Shown piece by piece: positions 1 through 6,679 of a DNA stretch of 11,740 nt. Every line of letters begins with the position of its first letter. Positions within the stretch are counted from its first letter, which is position 1. The notes beneath the pieces were generated by a model. It did not search any database. It worked only from the letters and a program-made list of their open reading frames with translations, and was not told the origin of the DNA. The position numbers and the translations under genes were made by a program. This DNA is from UBA1858 sp045106935 (GTDB lineage: Bacteria; Pseudomonadota; Gammaproteobacteria; UBA4575), in NCBI GenBank assembly GCA_045106935.1, contig JBGCFN010000020.1, forward strand, positions 1 to 11,740. The letters run 5' to 3'.

Positions 1-1025
1 GTCAGTTCTGTTTCTTCTAAGGCTTGTAGAATACCTTCTGCAATAATGTCGCATCGTACAATGCCGCCAAAAATATTAACAAAGATGGAGCGAACGCTTT
101 CGTTATCAATTAATAGGTTAAATGCTTGGGTAACACGTTGTGCCGTTGTGTTGCCACCCACGTCTAAGAAGTTAGCAGGTGAGCCGCCATTATGTTTGAT
201 TAAATCCATAGTAGCCATGGCAAGGCCAGCACCATTCACAATACATCCAATACTGCCATCTAATTTTACGTAGTTAAGGTCATGCTGTTTGGCTTTTAAC
301 TCAATCGGGTTTTCTTGGCTGGTATCTTTTAGTAAGGCAATCTTTTTGTGCCGAAACAAGGCGTTGTCATCAAAATTCATTTTAGCGTCAAGCACTAACA
401 ATGACTCATCATCTGAAATAATGAGTGGGTTGATTTCAATTAATGAGGCATCACTATCAAGAAATAGCGCATACATTTGCCTTAAGATATGCGAGAACTG
501 TTTAAACTGATCTTTGTTAAGATTTAAATTCTGTGAGAGCAAGCGGCAATGGTAGCCTTGAACGCCGGATGTTTTGTGAATGTTCACAGACGATATTTTT
601 TCAGGTGACGCTTCGGCAATTTCTTCTATGTTGATGCCACCTTCGGCGGAAGCAATGGCGGTAATTTTTTTGCTAGCTCGATCGACAAGTAAACTTAAGT
701 AGATTTCACGTTTAATATTCGCCGGTTTTTCAACTAATAAAGTGTTGATAGGTAACCCAGCGGCATCAGTTTGCTTGGTGACCAGCGTAGTGCCCATGAG
801 TGTATCAATTTGTAATTTAAGCTCTTCTTTGGTGTGAGCCCAAAGAATGCCGCCAGCTTTGCCGCGCCCACCCGCGTGTACCTGTGCTTTGACAATCCAT
901 GATTCGCCACCAAAGTTTGAGACAAACTTTTCAATACTGTCGCCTTGAGTGAAGATTTCGCTTCTGGGGACAGGGATCTTGTAGCTGTGAAGTAAACGTT
1001 TAGATTGATATTCGTGAATATACAC
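1..1025 (-). CDS. sucC: Succinyl-CoA ligase (ADP-forming) subunit beta, partial (C-terminus beyond left edge)
   Basis: Beta subunit of succinyl-CoA synthetase, the TCA-cycle enzyme that couples succinyl-CoA cleavage to NTP synthesis; it works with SucD, expected just past the left edge. 341 codons are visible of about 388 usual for the family. The reading frame is open throughout. Visible marks: N-terminal IHEYQSK, ATP-grasp stretch VKAQVHAGGRGKAGG (residues 45-59, with K46), E99, the metal ligands N199 (EINPL) and D213 (VLDAKMNF), N264 (VNGAG), FLDVGG, and NIFGGIVRCD near 317-326. These fall at the same numbers as in the E. coli protein as I recall it, which fixes the start: GTG at 1023-1025 replaces ATG, with an in-frame TAA six codons upstream and no other start between. 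The ribosome binding site is poor. A weak CATAAT (minus strand, 1074-1079) could be its -10. Identification is firm. Confidence 0.96.
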   Translation of the reverse strand, partial: MYIHEYQSKRLLHSYKIPVPRSEIFTQGDSIEKFVSNFGGESWIVKAQVHAGGRGKAGGILWAHTKEELKLQIDTLMGTTLVTKQTDAAGLPINTLLVEKPANIKREIYLSLLVDRASKKITAIASAEGGINIEEIAEASPEKISSVNIHKTSGVQGYHCRLLSQNLNLNKDQFKQFSHILRQMYALFLDSDASLIEINPLIISDDESLLVLDAKMNFDDNALFRHKKIALLKDTSQENPIELKAKQHDLNYVKLDGSIGCIVNGAGLAMATMDLIKHNGGSPANFLDVGGNTTAQRVTQAFNLLIDNESVRSIFVNIFGGIVRCDIIAEGILQALEETEL

Positions 1026-1100
1026 TGAGAAGTCTCGGGCTTATGAGTAAAATTTGCGTAACATTAACACAGAATTATGTAGATTGAATGGCATGATTTT

Positions 1101-1116
1101 ACTCTTGGGAAAGAGT
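1101..1116. other. Small perfect hairpin in the lipoprotein-sucC gap
   Basis: ACTCTT and AAGAGT form a 6-bp perfect stem around a 4-nt loop. Neither strand has a T-run directly after it, so it is not a standard intrinsic terminator. It sits between the stop of the NlpC/P60 gene and the start of sucC, where it could affect mRNA processing or stability. No function is claimed. Confidence 0.3.
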
Positions 1117-1140
1117 CAGCAATGAGAGGTAACCGTTGCC

Positions 1141-1668
1141 TTAATGAAGGCTCGCCACCTTGATTAAACGTTGGCGCCAATAAGGTTCATTAATGCTGGC
1201 GTAAGAAACATATTTACCAGATTTGGGTGCATGAATGAATTGGTCATTACCCGTATAGATCCCAACATGGGAAACACTGCTGCCATATATTCTAAAGAAC
1301 AAAATATCACCTGGTTTAGCCGACGCTAAATTTTTGGCAGGACGGTGTCGTGCCTGTTGTTTAGTCGTGCGTGGCACGGTAATGTCTAACTGTTGATGGG
1401 TGTAGTAGACTAGCCCGCTGCAATCAAAACCTCTAGGTGAAGCGCCACCATATTTGTAAGGTGAGCCAATTAAGGATTCTGCTAGTGAAACAATTTGATG
1501 CCCGGTGGAATACTTTAAGGGCGATGAGCGCTCATAAGTTTTAGACGTCGTTTCAGTTGTGCTGTTTTCATAAGACGTAGTGGATGGCTTTTCGGGTGCC
1601 GATGCACAGCCTGAAAATAAAATAGCCACACAAATGAAACTGAAAACTAATGTGATTGAATTTTTCAT
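1141..1668 (-). CDS. NlpC/P60 (C40) family lipoprotein peptidase, MepS/Spr-like
   Basis: Predicted outer-membrane lipoprotein that cleaves peptidoglycan peptide cross-links, like E. coli MepS (Spr). With the start at 1668 it has 175 residues: a signal peptide (MKNS, then a hydrophobic stretch) and lipobox LFSGC with the lipidated cysteine at 21, then a Ser/Thr-rich linker to about residue 55, then the NlpC/P60 domain. The catalytic triad is C83 (GFDCSGLVYY), H134 (SHVGIY) and H146 (FIHAP); the spacings of 51 and 12 residues equal those I recall for MepS (C68/H119/H131). The open frame extends to 1797, but that start would bury the signal peptide behind 43 extra residues. ATG at 1680 (MFSLMKNS) is also possible, and neither candidate has a clear ribosome binding site. 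Other C40 paralogues (NlpC, MepH) cannot be excluded. It is divergent from rlmD. Confidence 0.88.
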   Translation of the reverse strand: MKNSITLVFSFICVAILFSGCASAPEKPSTTSYENSTTETTSKTYERSSPLKYSTGHQIVSLAESLIGSPYKYGGASPRGFDCSGLVYYTHQQLDITVPRTTKQQARHRPAKNLASAKPGDILFFRIYGSSVSHVGIYTGNDQFIHAPKSGKYVSYASINEPYWRQRLIKVASLH

Positions 1669-1769
1669 AAGACTAAACATTACAGAATTATTGCGACATG
1701 TTCTATAAGAACGGTTGAGTGGCAATAATCTTCCGATCTTAAAACGATATTTTATATAAACAATGCATT

Positions 1770-1800
1770 TTTGTGACTGATTTAAAACTATTTTCACAAA
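1770..1800. repeat. Inverted repeat in the divergent rlmD / lipoprotein promoter region
   Basis: TTTGTGA (1770-1776) and TCACAAA (1794-1800) are perfect 7-bp inverted arms separated by 17 nt, within the AT-rich region between the NlpC/P60 gene (minus) and rlmD (plus). A TATAAC at 1805-1810 could be the rlmD -10, which would place the repeat over its -35 region; rlmD itself lacks an obvious ribosome binding site. The arms resemble CRP half-sites, but the spacing is far too wide for CRP. It could be an operator or chance in AT-rich DNA. Confidence 0.3.
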
Positions 1801-1828
1801 AATTTATAACAAAAAGTAATACAAAACC

Positions 1829-3142
1829 ATGACAAAAGTAGAGGGAATCAACGAAGCCAACATTGTTGATATCACATTAGAAGGTAAGGGTGTGGCAGAT
1901 CAAGAAGGCAAGGTTGTGTTTGTGCCATTCACTATACCGGGTGAGCGAGTCTCATTTGAACGTGCGCGCAGAAAGAAAAAGTTTGATGAAGCAAAGCTAA
2001 TAGAAGTGCTTGAAGCATCGCCCGATAGAGTCACGCCTCAATGTGAATACTTTACTCATTGCGGTGGCTGCTCGATTCAGCATATTTCAGAACAAGCTCA
2101 AATTGAATTTAAACAAAAATCTGTGATCGATACCTTGCATAGAATTGGCAAGGTGACGCCGGAGAATGTGTTAGCGCCGGTAGTAGATAAAGCCTGGGGA
2201 TATCGTCGACGTGCGCGCCTGGCGGTCAAGTATGTGGAAAAGAAGGGGCGAGCGTTAGTTGGGTTTAGAGAATACAGTGCACCATTTGTTGCAGATATGT
2301 GGAGCTGCGAAGTGCTGCATCCGAGTATTGCTTCATTAATTAAGCCGTTATCAAATATGATTTCGCAATTCTCGATTAAAGATAAATTACCGCAAGTGGA
2401 ATGTAGTGTCGCGGAAAATGCTACTGCGCTAGTGTTTAGAGTGTTAGCAGAACCTTCAGAACAAGATATCGATATGCTTGCCGAATTTGCTCAGCAATAT
2501 TCTGTGCGAGTGTATTTGCAGTCGAAAGGCCCTTCCACAGTGACTCCTTTAAATAATGAAATCTTTGAACCACCTTTAGCTTATTCACTGCCACCGTTTG
2601 GAATCAAGATGGAGTTTTTGCCCATTGATTTTATCCAAGTGCACAATGAGATTAATCAAAAAATGGTGCAGCAAGCTATTGATTGGTTACAGCTTGAAGA
2701 TGACCAGCATGTGTTAGATCTATTTTGTGGCTTAGGTAATTTTAGTTTGCCTGTGGCTCAGCATGTCGCGAGTGTGTTTGGTATTGAAGGAGACAAAGAC
2801 TTAGTTGATCGTGCACGCCATAACGCGCATATAAACAATCTTCAAAATGTTGAATTCAAGAAAGAAGACTTATTTAAAATTGATGGCAAATGCGCATGGT
2901 TGGCAAAGCAATGGGATGCAGTGATTATTGATCCGCCGCGAGCGGGTGCGCGTGAAGTGATTGAATTGATATCTAAAATAAACCCTAGCAAGCTTTTATA
3001 TATTTCTTGTCATCCAGGCACATTAGCCAGAGATGCTGACGTACTTGTGAATACTTTAGGTTATCGAATGGAAAAAATGAACGTGCTTAATATGTTTCCA
3101 CATACGGGGCATGTGGAAACGATGGCATTATTTGTTAAGTAA
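1829..3142 (+). CDS. rlmD: 23S rRNA (uracil-1939-C5) methyltransferase RlmD
   Basis: SAM-dependent RNA methyltransferase that makes m5U in 23S rRNA (U1939 in E. coli numbering); 437 residues against 433 in E. coli. The N-terminal TRAM domain (about 1-60) binds RNA. The [4Fe-4S] ligands are C72, C78, C81 (motif CEYFTHCGGC) and C160 (MWSCEVLHP). The SAM-binding loop is DLFCGLGNFSLP at 297-308, followed by DPPRAGA at 368-374. The catalytic cysteine is C394 in YISCHPGTLARD and the general base is E430 in HTGHVETMALF. H395 follows the catalytic cysteine where Asn is usual (SCNP), a mild variant. Presence of all four iron-sulfur cysteines separates RlmD from TrmA and from cluster-less paralogues. 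Start ATG 1829 is supported by the family N-terminus, although no ribosome binding site is evident. Confidence 0.95.
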   Translation: MTKVEGINEANIVDITLEGKGVADQEGKVVFVPFTIPGERVSFERARRKKKFDEAKLIEVLEASPDRVTPQCEYFTHCGGCSIQHISEQAQIEFKQKSVIDTLHRIGKVTPENVLAPVVDKAWGYRRRARLAVKYVEKKGRALVGFREYSAPFVADMWSCEVLHPSIASLIKPLSNMISQFSIKDKLPQVECSVAENATALVFRVLAEPSEQDIDMLAEFAQQYSVRVYLQSKGPSTVTPLNNEIFEPPLAYSLPPFGIKMEFLPIDFIQVHNEINQKMVQQAIDWLQLEDDQHVLDLFCGLGNFSLPVAQHVASVFGIEGDKDLVDRARHNAHINNLQNVEFKKEDLFKIDGKCAWLAKQWDAVIIDPPRAGAREVIELISKINPSKLLYISCHPGTLARDADVLVNTLGYRMEKMNVLNMFPHTGHVETMALFVK

Positions 3143-3145
3143 GTT

Positions 3146-3553
3146 TTAGTTGTCTGTTGTGTTCGAGACTACAGATGCTTTTTTGCGGAAATTTATGCGG
3201 AAAATATTCCCATTAGGCTCAATGCGATCATTAACAATAATGCTTGGCCGGGTGTTGTAAGGGTCAGTCTTGCGGGTCGATACTGAATTAATAAGGGCGT
3301 CATCTTGGCAGTTTACCTTGCGAAAATCGCCACGGTAATCAACTTCATTGTCTTCGCATAAGCGTACGCCGGGTAAAAAACTGGGCTCGTAGATAGTTTC
3401 AGTCTTTAACGAATATTCGGGCTCTGAATTTGAAATTTCTTCAGGAGAGGGTGGCGCTTGATCAAGCTGTGTGTCTTCAGCGTAAACGCTGGTGATGAGC
3501 ATAGTACTCGTCACAACGGCTGTGAGTAGATGAGTAAATTGTATTGTTTTCAT
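3146..3553 (-). CDS. Small exported protein of unknown function
   Basis: I do not recognise this family. The product is 135 residues from ATG 3553. It begins MKTIQFTH, followed by a hydrophobic segment and a likely signal-peptidase I site after SVYA (residue 25), so a soluble periplasmic or secreted protein of about 110 residues is predicted. The mature N-terminus is acidic and Pro/Ser/Glu-rich (to about 50). A more ordered part follows with FLPGVRLCEDNEVDYRGDF and VNCQDD; its two cysteines, C66 and C82, are the only ones and could form a disulfide. The C-terminal part has a basic NIFRINFRKK stretch. The open frame runs up to 3568, but a strong ribosome binding site places the start at 3553. 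It is preceded by a good promoter, stands alone as a transcription unit, and converges on rlmD with 3 bp between the stops. Confidence 0.8.
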   Translation of the reverse strand: MKTIQFTHLLTAVVTSTMLITSVYAEDTQLDQAPPSPEEISNSEPEYSLKTETIYEPSFLPGVRLCEDNEVDYRGDFRKVNCQDDALINSVSTRKTDPYNTRPSIIVNDRIEPNGNIFRINFRKKASVVSNTTDN

Positions 3554-3558
3554 GGTGT

Positions 3559-3566
3559 TCCTCCTC
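3559..3566 (-). promoter_or_regulatory. Strong Shine-Dalgarno fixing the start of the small exported protein
   Basis: On the minus strand GAGGAGGA lies 5 nt before ATG 3553. This is the clearest ribosome binding site in the window. It would fall inside the coding sequence if the upstream ATG at 3568 were used, so 3553 is the start. Confidence 0.8.
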
Positions 3567-3582
3567 ATCGTTGTATTGTCAA

Positions 3583-3591
3583 ATTATAACA
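3583..3591 (-). promoter_or_regulatory. Extended -10 promoter for the small exported protein
   Basis: The minus strand reads TGTTATAAT: a perfect -10 hexamer with the TGn extension. No good -35 lies at 16-18 nt (TTATTT at 17), as is common for extended -10 promoters. The predicted transcription start near 3576 gives a leader of about 23 nt that contains the strong ribosome binding site. Confidence 0.6.
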
Positions 3592-3784
3592 TGTTTGAGT
3601 CTGTTAAATAATAAGCATTTAGTGAGGTTTATCGTCTGACCATATAGCTAAACTGTGATCCGTGTAAGAATATTCATGCCATTTGTCGGGGGTTGTGAAT
3701 AACGATTTTAAAGTAAGCGTCTAAAGCCCTAATTGACCAGATGTTTTTGTTTTCGAGCCTGTGAGTTTAAAGCGCTATTGTTAC

Positions 3785-3814
3785 TTGTTAAGTAGCTAAT
3801 CAGGCCCATATAAT
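3785..3814 (+). promoter_or_regulatory. Sigma70-type promoter for the fmdB-DUF502-aspS cluster
   Basis: TTGTTA (3785-3790) and a perfect TATAAT (3809-3814) are separated by 18 bp. The predicted start near 3821 gives a leader of about 27 nt before the fmdB-family ATG. A small TACTT-GTT-AAGTA hairpin (3782-3794) overlaps the -35. From here back to about 3592 I see no gene, RNA or convincing repeat. Confidence 0.6.
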
Positions 3815-3847
3815 CCCACACCATTGTTATTAAGGAAGAAGTGACAC

Positions 3848-4108
3848 ATGCCCATTTACGAATATGAGTGCCAAGAATGTGGCCATCTCCACGAGGCTTT
3901 GCAGAAGATTAGCGATGATCCGCTAACTGATTGCCCTGCGTGCAACAAAAGTGCGTTGAAAAAATTGGTCTCAGCCGCAGGTTTTAGGCTAAGTGGCAGC
4001 GGGTGGTACGAAACGGATTTTAAGTCGAAAAATAAGAAAAACTTAACAAAAAGTGATTCTGACAGTGCAGCAAGTAAATCATCAAAACCCGCCAATGCTG
4101 ATTCCTAA
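3848..4108 (+). CDS. FmdB-family zinc ribbon protein
   Basis: An 86-residue protein of the FmdB / CxxC_CxxC_SSSS family. It starts MPIYEYECQECG, and the zinc ribbon ligands are C8, C11, C29 and C32 (CPAC). This is followed by the family's GSGWYETDFK segment (about residues 50-59) and a low-complexity Lys/Ser/Ala tail. The name comes from a proposed regulator of formamidase; the role of the short bacterial members is not established, and a nucleic-acid or protein-binding role is only inferred from the ribbon. The ribosome binding site AAGGA (3832-3836) lies 11 nt before ATG. It is first in a likely operon with the DUF502 gene (23 nt downstream) and aspS, an arrangement shared by many gammaproteobacteria. 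Confidence 0.9.
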   Translation: MPIYEYECQECGHLHEALQKISDDPLTDCPACNKSALKKLVSAAGFRLSGSGWYETDFKSKNKKNLTKSDSDSAASKSSKPANADS

Positions 4109-4124
4109 CCGCGGTTCTCTCGTT

Positions 4125-4130
4125 TAAGGA
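4125..4130 (+). promoter_or_regulatory. Shine-Dalgarno that points to a GTG start for the DUF502 gene
   Basis: TAAGGA ends one nucleotide before ATG 4132, too close for normal initiation there. The GTG at 4141, in the same frame, is 10 nt from it, which is workable. This is the only ribosome binding site in the gap after fmdB. Confidence 0.5.
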
Positions 4131-4131
4131 T

Positions 4132-4767
4132 ATGCGCAGGGTGTTGCGTCGTTACTTAGTCGCAGGGTTGCTCGTCTGGGTGCCATTGGGGATTACATTC
4201 TTCGTTATTCGATTTATGCTCGAAATGATGGACAGGCTATTGTTGTTATTGCCTGTCGAGTGGCGGCCAGAGACATTGTTAGGCTTCACTATCCCAGGAT
4301 TCGGTTTTATATTGGCCCTGACTATACTGCTCATAACAGGAATGATTGGCGCCAATCTACTCGGTCGCAGTGTATTAAAGGGCTGGGAAAGTTTGCTTTC
4401 TCGCATTCCTTTGGTGAGAACAGTTTATTCTTCAGTAAAGCAGATCATGGCAAGTCTGTTGTCCACGGGCAGTCAATCTTTTCGCAAAGTACTTCTGATT
4501 GAATATCCACGTAAGGGGATTTGGACAGTCTGTTTCCAAACAGGGGCCGCAGCGACTGAAATTCAGTCGAAGCTGGATAAGGAAGTTATTATGGTGTTTG
4601 TCCCGACCACGCCCAATCCAACCTCAGGATTTATCATGGCAGTGCCAGTTGAAGATACGCGTGAGTTGAATATGGATATTGAAACTGCACTGAAATTAGT
4701 CATGTCTTTAGGAATTGCTGCCAATACCGATAAGGCTGATGTTGATTCGAGCAAGACGACTCCGTAA
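4132..4767 (+). CDS. DUF502 family inner-membrane protein
   Basis: Integral membrane protein of the DUF502 family, found next to aspS in many gammaproteobacteria; its biochemical role is not known to me. It has 211 residues from ATG 4132. Two transmembrane helices are visible, at about 8-30 and 55-78, joined by a short loop. A conserved IPLVRTVYSSVKQ segment follows (92-104), then a soluble C-terminal domain with the family signature FVPTTPNPTSGFI (156-168). The N-terminal LRRYLVAGLLVWVPLGIT is typical of the family. The start is uncertain: the ribosome binding site at 4125-4130 is one base from ATG 4132, so GTG 4141 (three codons shorter, reading MLRRYLVAG) may be the true start. The residues after about 200 are variable and polar. 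It is co-directional between the fmdB-family gene and aspS, probably in one transcript. Confidence 0.9.
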   Translation: MRRVLRRYLVAGLLVWVPLGITFFVIRFMLEMMDRLLLLLPVEWRPETLLGFTIPGFGFILALTILLITGMIGANLLGRSVLKGWESLLSRIPLVRTVYSSVKQIMASLLSTGSQSFRKVLLIEYPRKGIWTVCFQTGAAATEIQSKLDKEVIMVFVPTTPNPTSGFIMAVPVEDTRELNMDIETALKLVMSLGIAANTDKADVDSSKTTP

Positions 4768-4821
4768 TATCCTCACCTTCCGTTGAAAGCCAGTGTTTTT
4801 GGGCGTTTTCAATGTTTCGAA

Positions 4822-4836
4822 TTGTGGAAATCACAA
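4822..4836. repeat. 15-bp dyad upstream of aspS
   Basis: TTGTG-GAAAT-CACAA is a perfect 5-bp inverted repeat with a 5-nt centre, 33 nt before the aspS start. Just upstream (4783-4812) a second imperfect stem pairs TTGAAAGCC with GGC-gt-TTTCAA (9 bp with a 2-nt bulge, 10-nt loop), with no T-run after it. Either could be regulatory, or a processing element between the DUF502 gene and aspS. The centre spacing is wrong for CRP, so no regulator is assigned. Confidence 0.3.
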
Positions 4837-4869
4837 AATTAATTTAGATCTCAGCCAGGAAGCTTAAGC

Positions 4870-6645
4870 ATGCGCACGCAATATTGTGGGGAAGTCACTA
4901 AAGATAATCTTGATCAAGAAGTCACACTGTGTGGCTGGGTGAATCGCCGCCGTGATCACGGAGGCGTCATTTTTATCGATTTACGCGACAGAACGGGGCT
5001 AGTTCAGGTCGTTTTCGACCCAGATCGTGCAGAAATATTCAATCTTGCTGAGCAGATACGTAATGAATATGTGCTTCAAGTGACAGCAAAGGTGCGTTTA
5101 CGACCCGAAGGCACCGTCAACGATGAGTTAACCACTGGTGAAATCGAGGTGTTAGCCACCGAGCTAACCGTCCTCAATGAATCTGAAACGCCGCCATTTC
5201 AAATCGATGATGATGACGTCAATGAAGAATCTCGCTTGCGCTATCGATATGTCGACTTACGTCGTCCTGCGATGCAAGAGCGTATTCAAATGCGTGTGAA
5301 AGTTGTTCAAGCGTTACGTGCCTATTTAGATAATCACGGGTTTCTTGATATTGAAACACCGATGTTGACCAAAGCGACTCCGGAAGGGGCGCGTGATTAT
5401 TTGGTTCCCAGCCGTACTCATCCCGGTGAGTTTTTTGCGTTGCCTCAGTCGCCGCAAATTTTTAAACAGTTATTAATGATGAGTGGCTTTGATCGCTACT
5501 ATCAGATTGTGCGTTGTTTTCGAGATGAAGATTTACGTGCCGATCGCCAGCCTGAATTTACACAATTGGATATCGAGACTTCTTTCTTAGGAGAAGAAGA
5601 TATTATTGTCATGATGGAAGGCATGATGCGTGAAATGTTCAAAGCCACATTAAATGTTGATCTGCCAGATCCATTCCCACGCATGCCATATGCAGAAGCG
5701 ATGCATCGTTACGGCTCTGATAAACCTGATATGCGAATTCCTTTAGAGTTGGTTGATATCACAGACCTTATGACTGAAGTTGAATTCAAAGTCTTTAGTG
5801 GACCGGCGAATGATGAGAAAGGGCGTGTTGCTGTATTGCGTTTACCTAATGGTAGTGAGTTATCGCGTAAAGAAATTGATGATTACACAAAATATGTCAG
5901 CAACTATGGTGCAAGAGGGTTGGCTTACATTAAATGTAATGAAGTTGAGAAAGGCGTTGAAGGTTTACAAAGCCCAATTCTTAAATTCTTGCCTGATGAT
6001 GTCGTCGCTAAAATATTGGAGCGCACACAAGCAGCGAACGGAGACTTATTATTCTTTGGCGCAGACAAAACATCAGTCGTTAATGATGCATTAGGTGCAT
6101 TACGTGTGAAGTTAGGCATCGATAGAAACTTGCTTGAGGGTGAGTGGAAGCCTTTATGGGTAGTCGACTTCCCAATGTTTGAATACGATGAAAAAGAAAG
6201 TCGCTGGAATGCATTACATCATCCGTTTACTGCACCTAACTTTGATTCTGCTCAGCAGTTACTGGATAACCCGGGTGAAAGTCTTTCAAAGGCTTACGAT
6301 ATGGTGCTTAACGGCACAGAGTTGGGCGGGGGTTCGGTGCGTATACACAAGCAAGATATTCAAAAAGCTGTGTTTGAAGTATTAAACATCTCTGAAGAAG
6401 AAGCAGAAAGTAAGTTTGGTTTCTTGTTGAAAGCGTTAAAGTTCGGTTGCCCACCTCATGCAGGAATTGCATTTGGCATGGATCGTTTAATCATGTTGAT
6501 GACAGGCAGTGATTCTATTCGTGATGTGATGGCGTTCCCTAAAACGCAAACAGCACAATGTCCATTGACCGATGCACCGGCAGAAGTAAGTGAGCGTCAA
6601 TTAAAAGAATTAAATATTCGATTGCGTGCAAAAGCGCAAGAGTAA
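4870..6645 (+). CDS. aspS: Aspartyl-tRNA synthetase, probably non-discriminating (Asp/Asn)
   Basis: Class II synthetase that charges tRNA with aspartate in the cytosol; 591 residues, full length for the bacterial type. The N-terminal OB anticodon-binding domain spans about 1-105. The class II core carries FLDIETP (158-164, motif 1 region), E172, Q196 and K199 (LPQSPQIFKQ), motif 2 FRDEDLRADRQPEFTQLDIE (217-236, R218), and motif 3 GIAFGMDRLIML with R539. The bacterial GAD insertion lies between motifs 2 and 3 (about 290-420). H30 (RRRDHGG) and G81 (RLRPEG) match the two positions reported in Pseudomonas aeruginosa AspRS as permitting tRNA-Asn, where E. coli has Leu and Lys. This suggests Asp-tRNA(Asn) formation followed by GatCAB amidation. 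The ribosome binding site AGGA (4857-4860) is 9 nt before ATG. It is last in the fmdB cluster and converges on the pilF-type gene. Confidence 0.97.
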   Translation: MRTQYCGEVTKDNLDQEVTLCGWVNRRRDHGGVIFIDLRDRTGLVQVVFDPDRAEIFNLAEQIRNEYVLQVTAKVRLRPEGTVNDELTTGEIEVLATELTVLNESETPPFQIDDDDVNEESRLRYRYVDLRRPAMQERIQMRVKVVQALRAYLDNHGFLDIETPMLTKATPEGARDYLVPSRTHPGEFFALPQSPQIFKQLLMMSGFDRYYQIVRCFRDEDLRADRQPEFTQLDIETSFLGEEDIIVMMEGMMREMFKATLNVDLPDPFPRMPYAEAMHRYGSDKPDMRIPLELVDITDLMTEVEFKVFSGPANDEKGRVAVLRLPNGSELSRKEIDDYTKYVSNYGARGLAYIKCNEVEKGVEGLQSPILKFLPDDVVAKILERTQAANGDLLFFGADKTSVVNDALGALRVKLGIDRNLLEGEWKPLWVVDFPMFEYDEKESRWNALHHPFTAPNFDSAQQLLDNPGESLSKAYDMVLNGTELGGGSVRIHKQDIQKAVFEVLNISEEEAESKFGFLLKALKFGCPPHAGIAFGMDRLIMLMTGSDSIRDVMAFPKTQTAQCPLTDAPAEVSERQLKELNIRLRAKAQE

Positions 6646-6653
6646 ACAAATAC

Positions 6654-6679
6654 GGGCTATTGTAGGGTAGCGATAGCCC
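6654..6679 (-). terminator. Possible terminator between aspS and the pilF-type gene
   Basis: GGGCTAT (6654-6660) pairs with ATAGCCC (6673-6679) in a perfect 7-bp stem with a 12-nt loop. On the minus strand it is followed by a T-rich run (GTATTTGTTTA), so it best suits the pilF-type gene, whose TAG stop lies inside the stem. On the plus strand, after aspS, there is no T-run. The long loop makes this a moderate candidate only. Confidence 0.4.

Noticed and set aside
1..510. Plus-strand open frames at 46-273 and 289-510
   Set aside because: They lie opposite the intact sucC frame, which matches the family residue by residue; their translations resemble nothing and are shadow frames.
1669..1797. 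Longer N-terminus for the NlpC/P60 lipoprotein starting at 1797
   Set aside because: It would place 43 residues before a clear signal peptide and lipobox, and the start codon would fall inside the inverted repeat.
1770..1800. CRP binding site before rlmD
   Set aside because: CRP needs TGTGA-N6-TCACA; here the half-sites are 17 nt apart. The dyad before aspS is too close instead.
3592..3784. Small RNA or small ORF in the longest gene-free stretch
   Set aside because: Only 7-8-codon open frames and a weak TATTCA/TGAATA pairing are visible, with no terminator-like hairpin and T-run.
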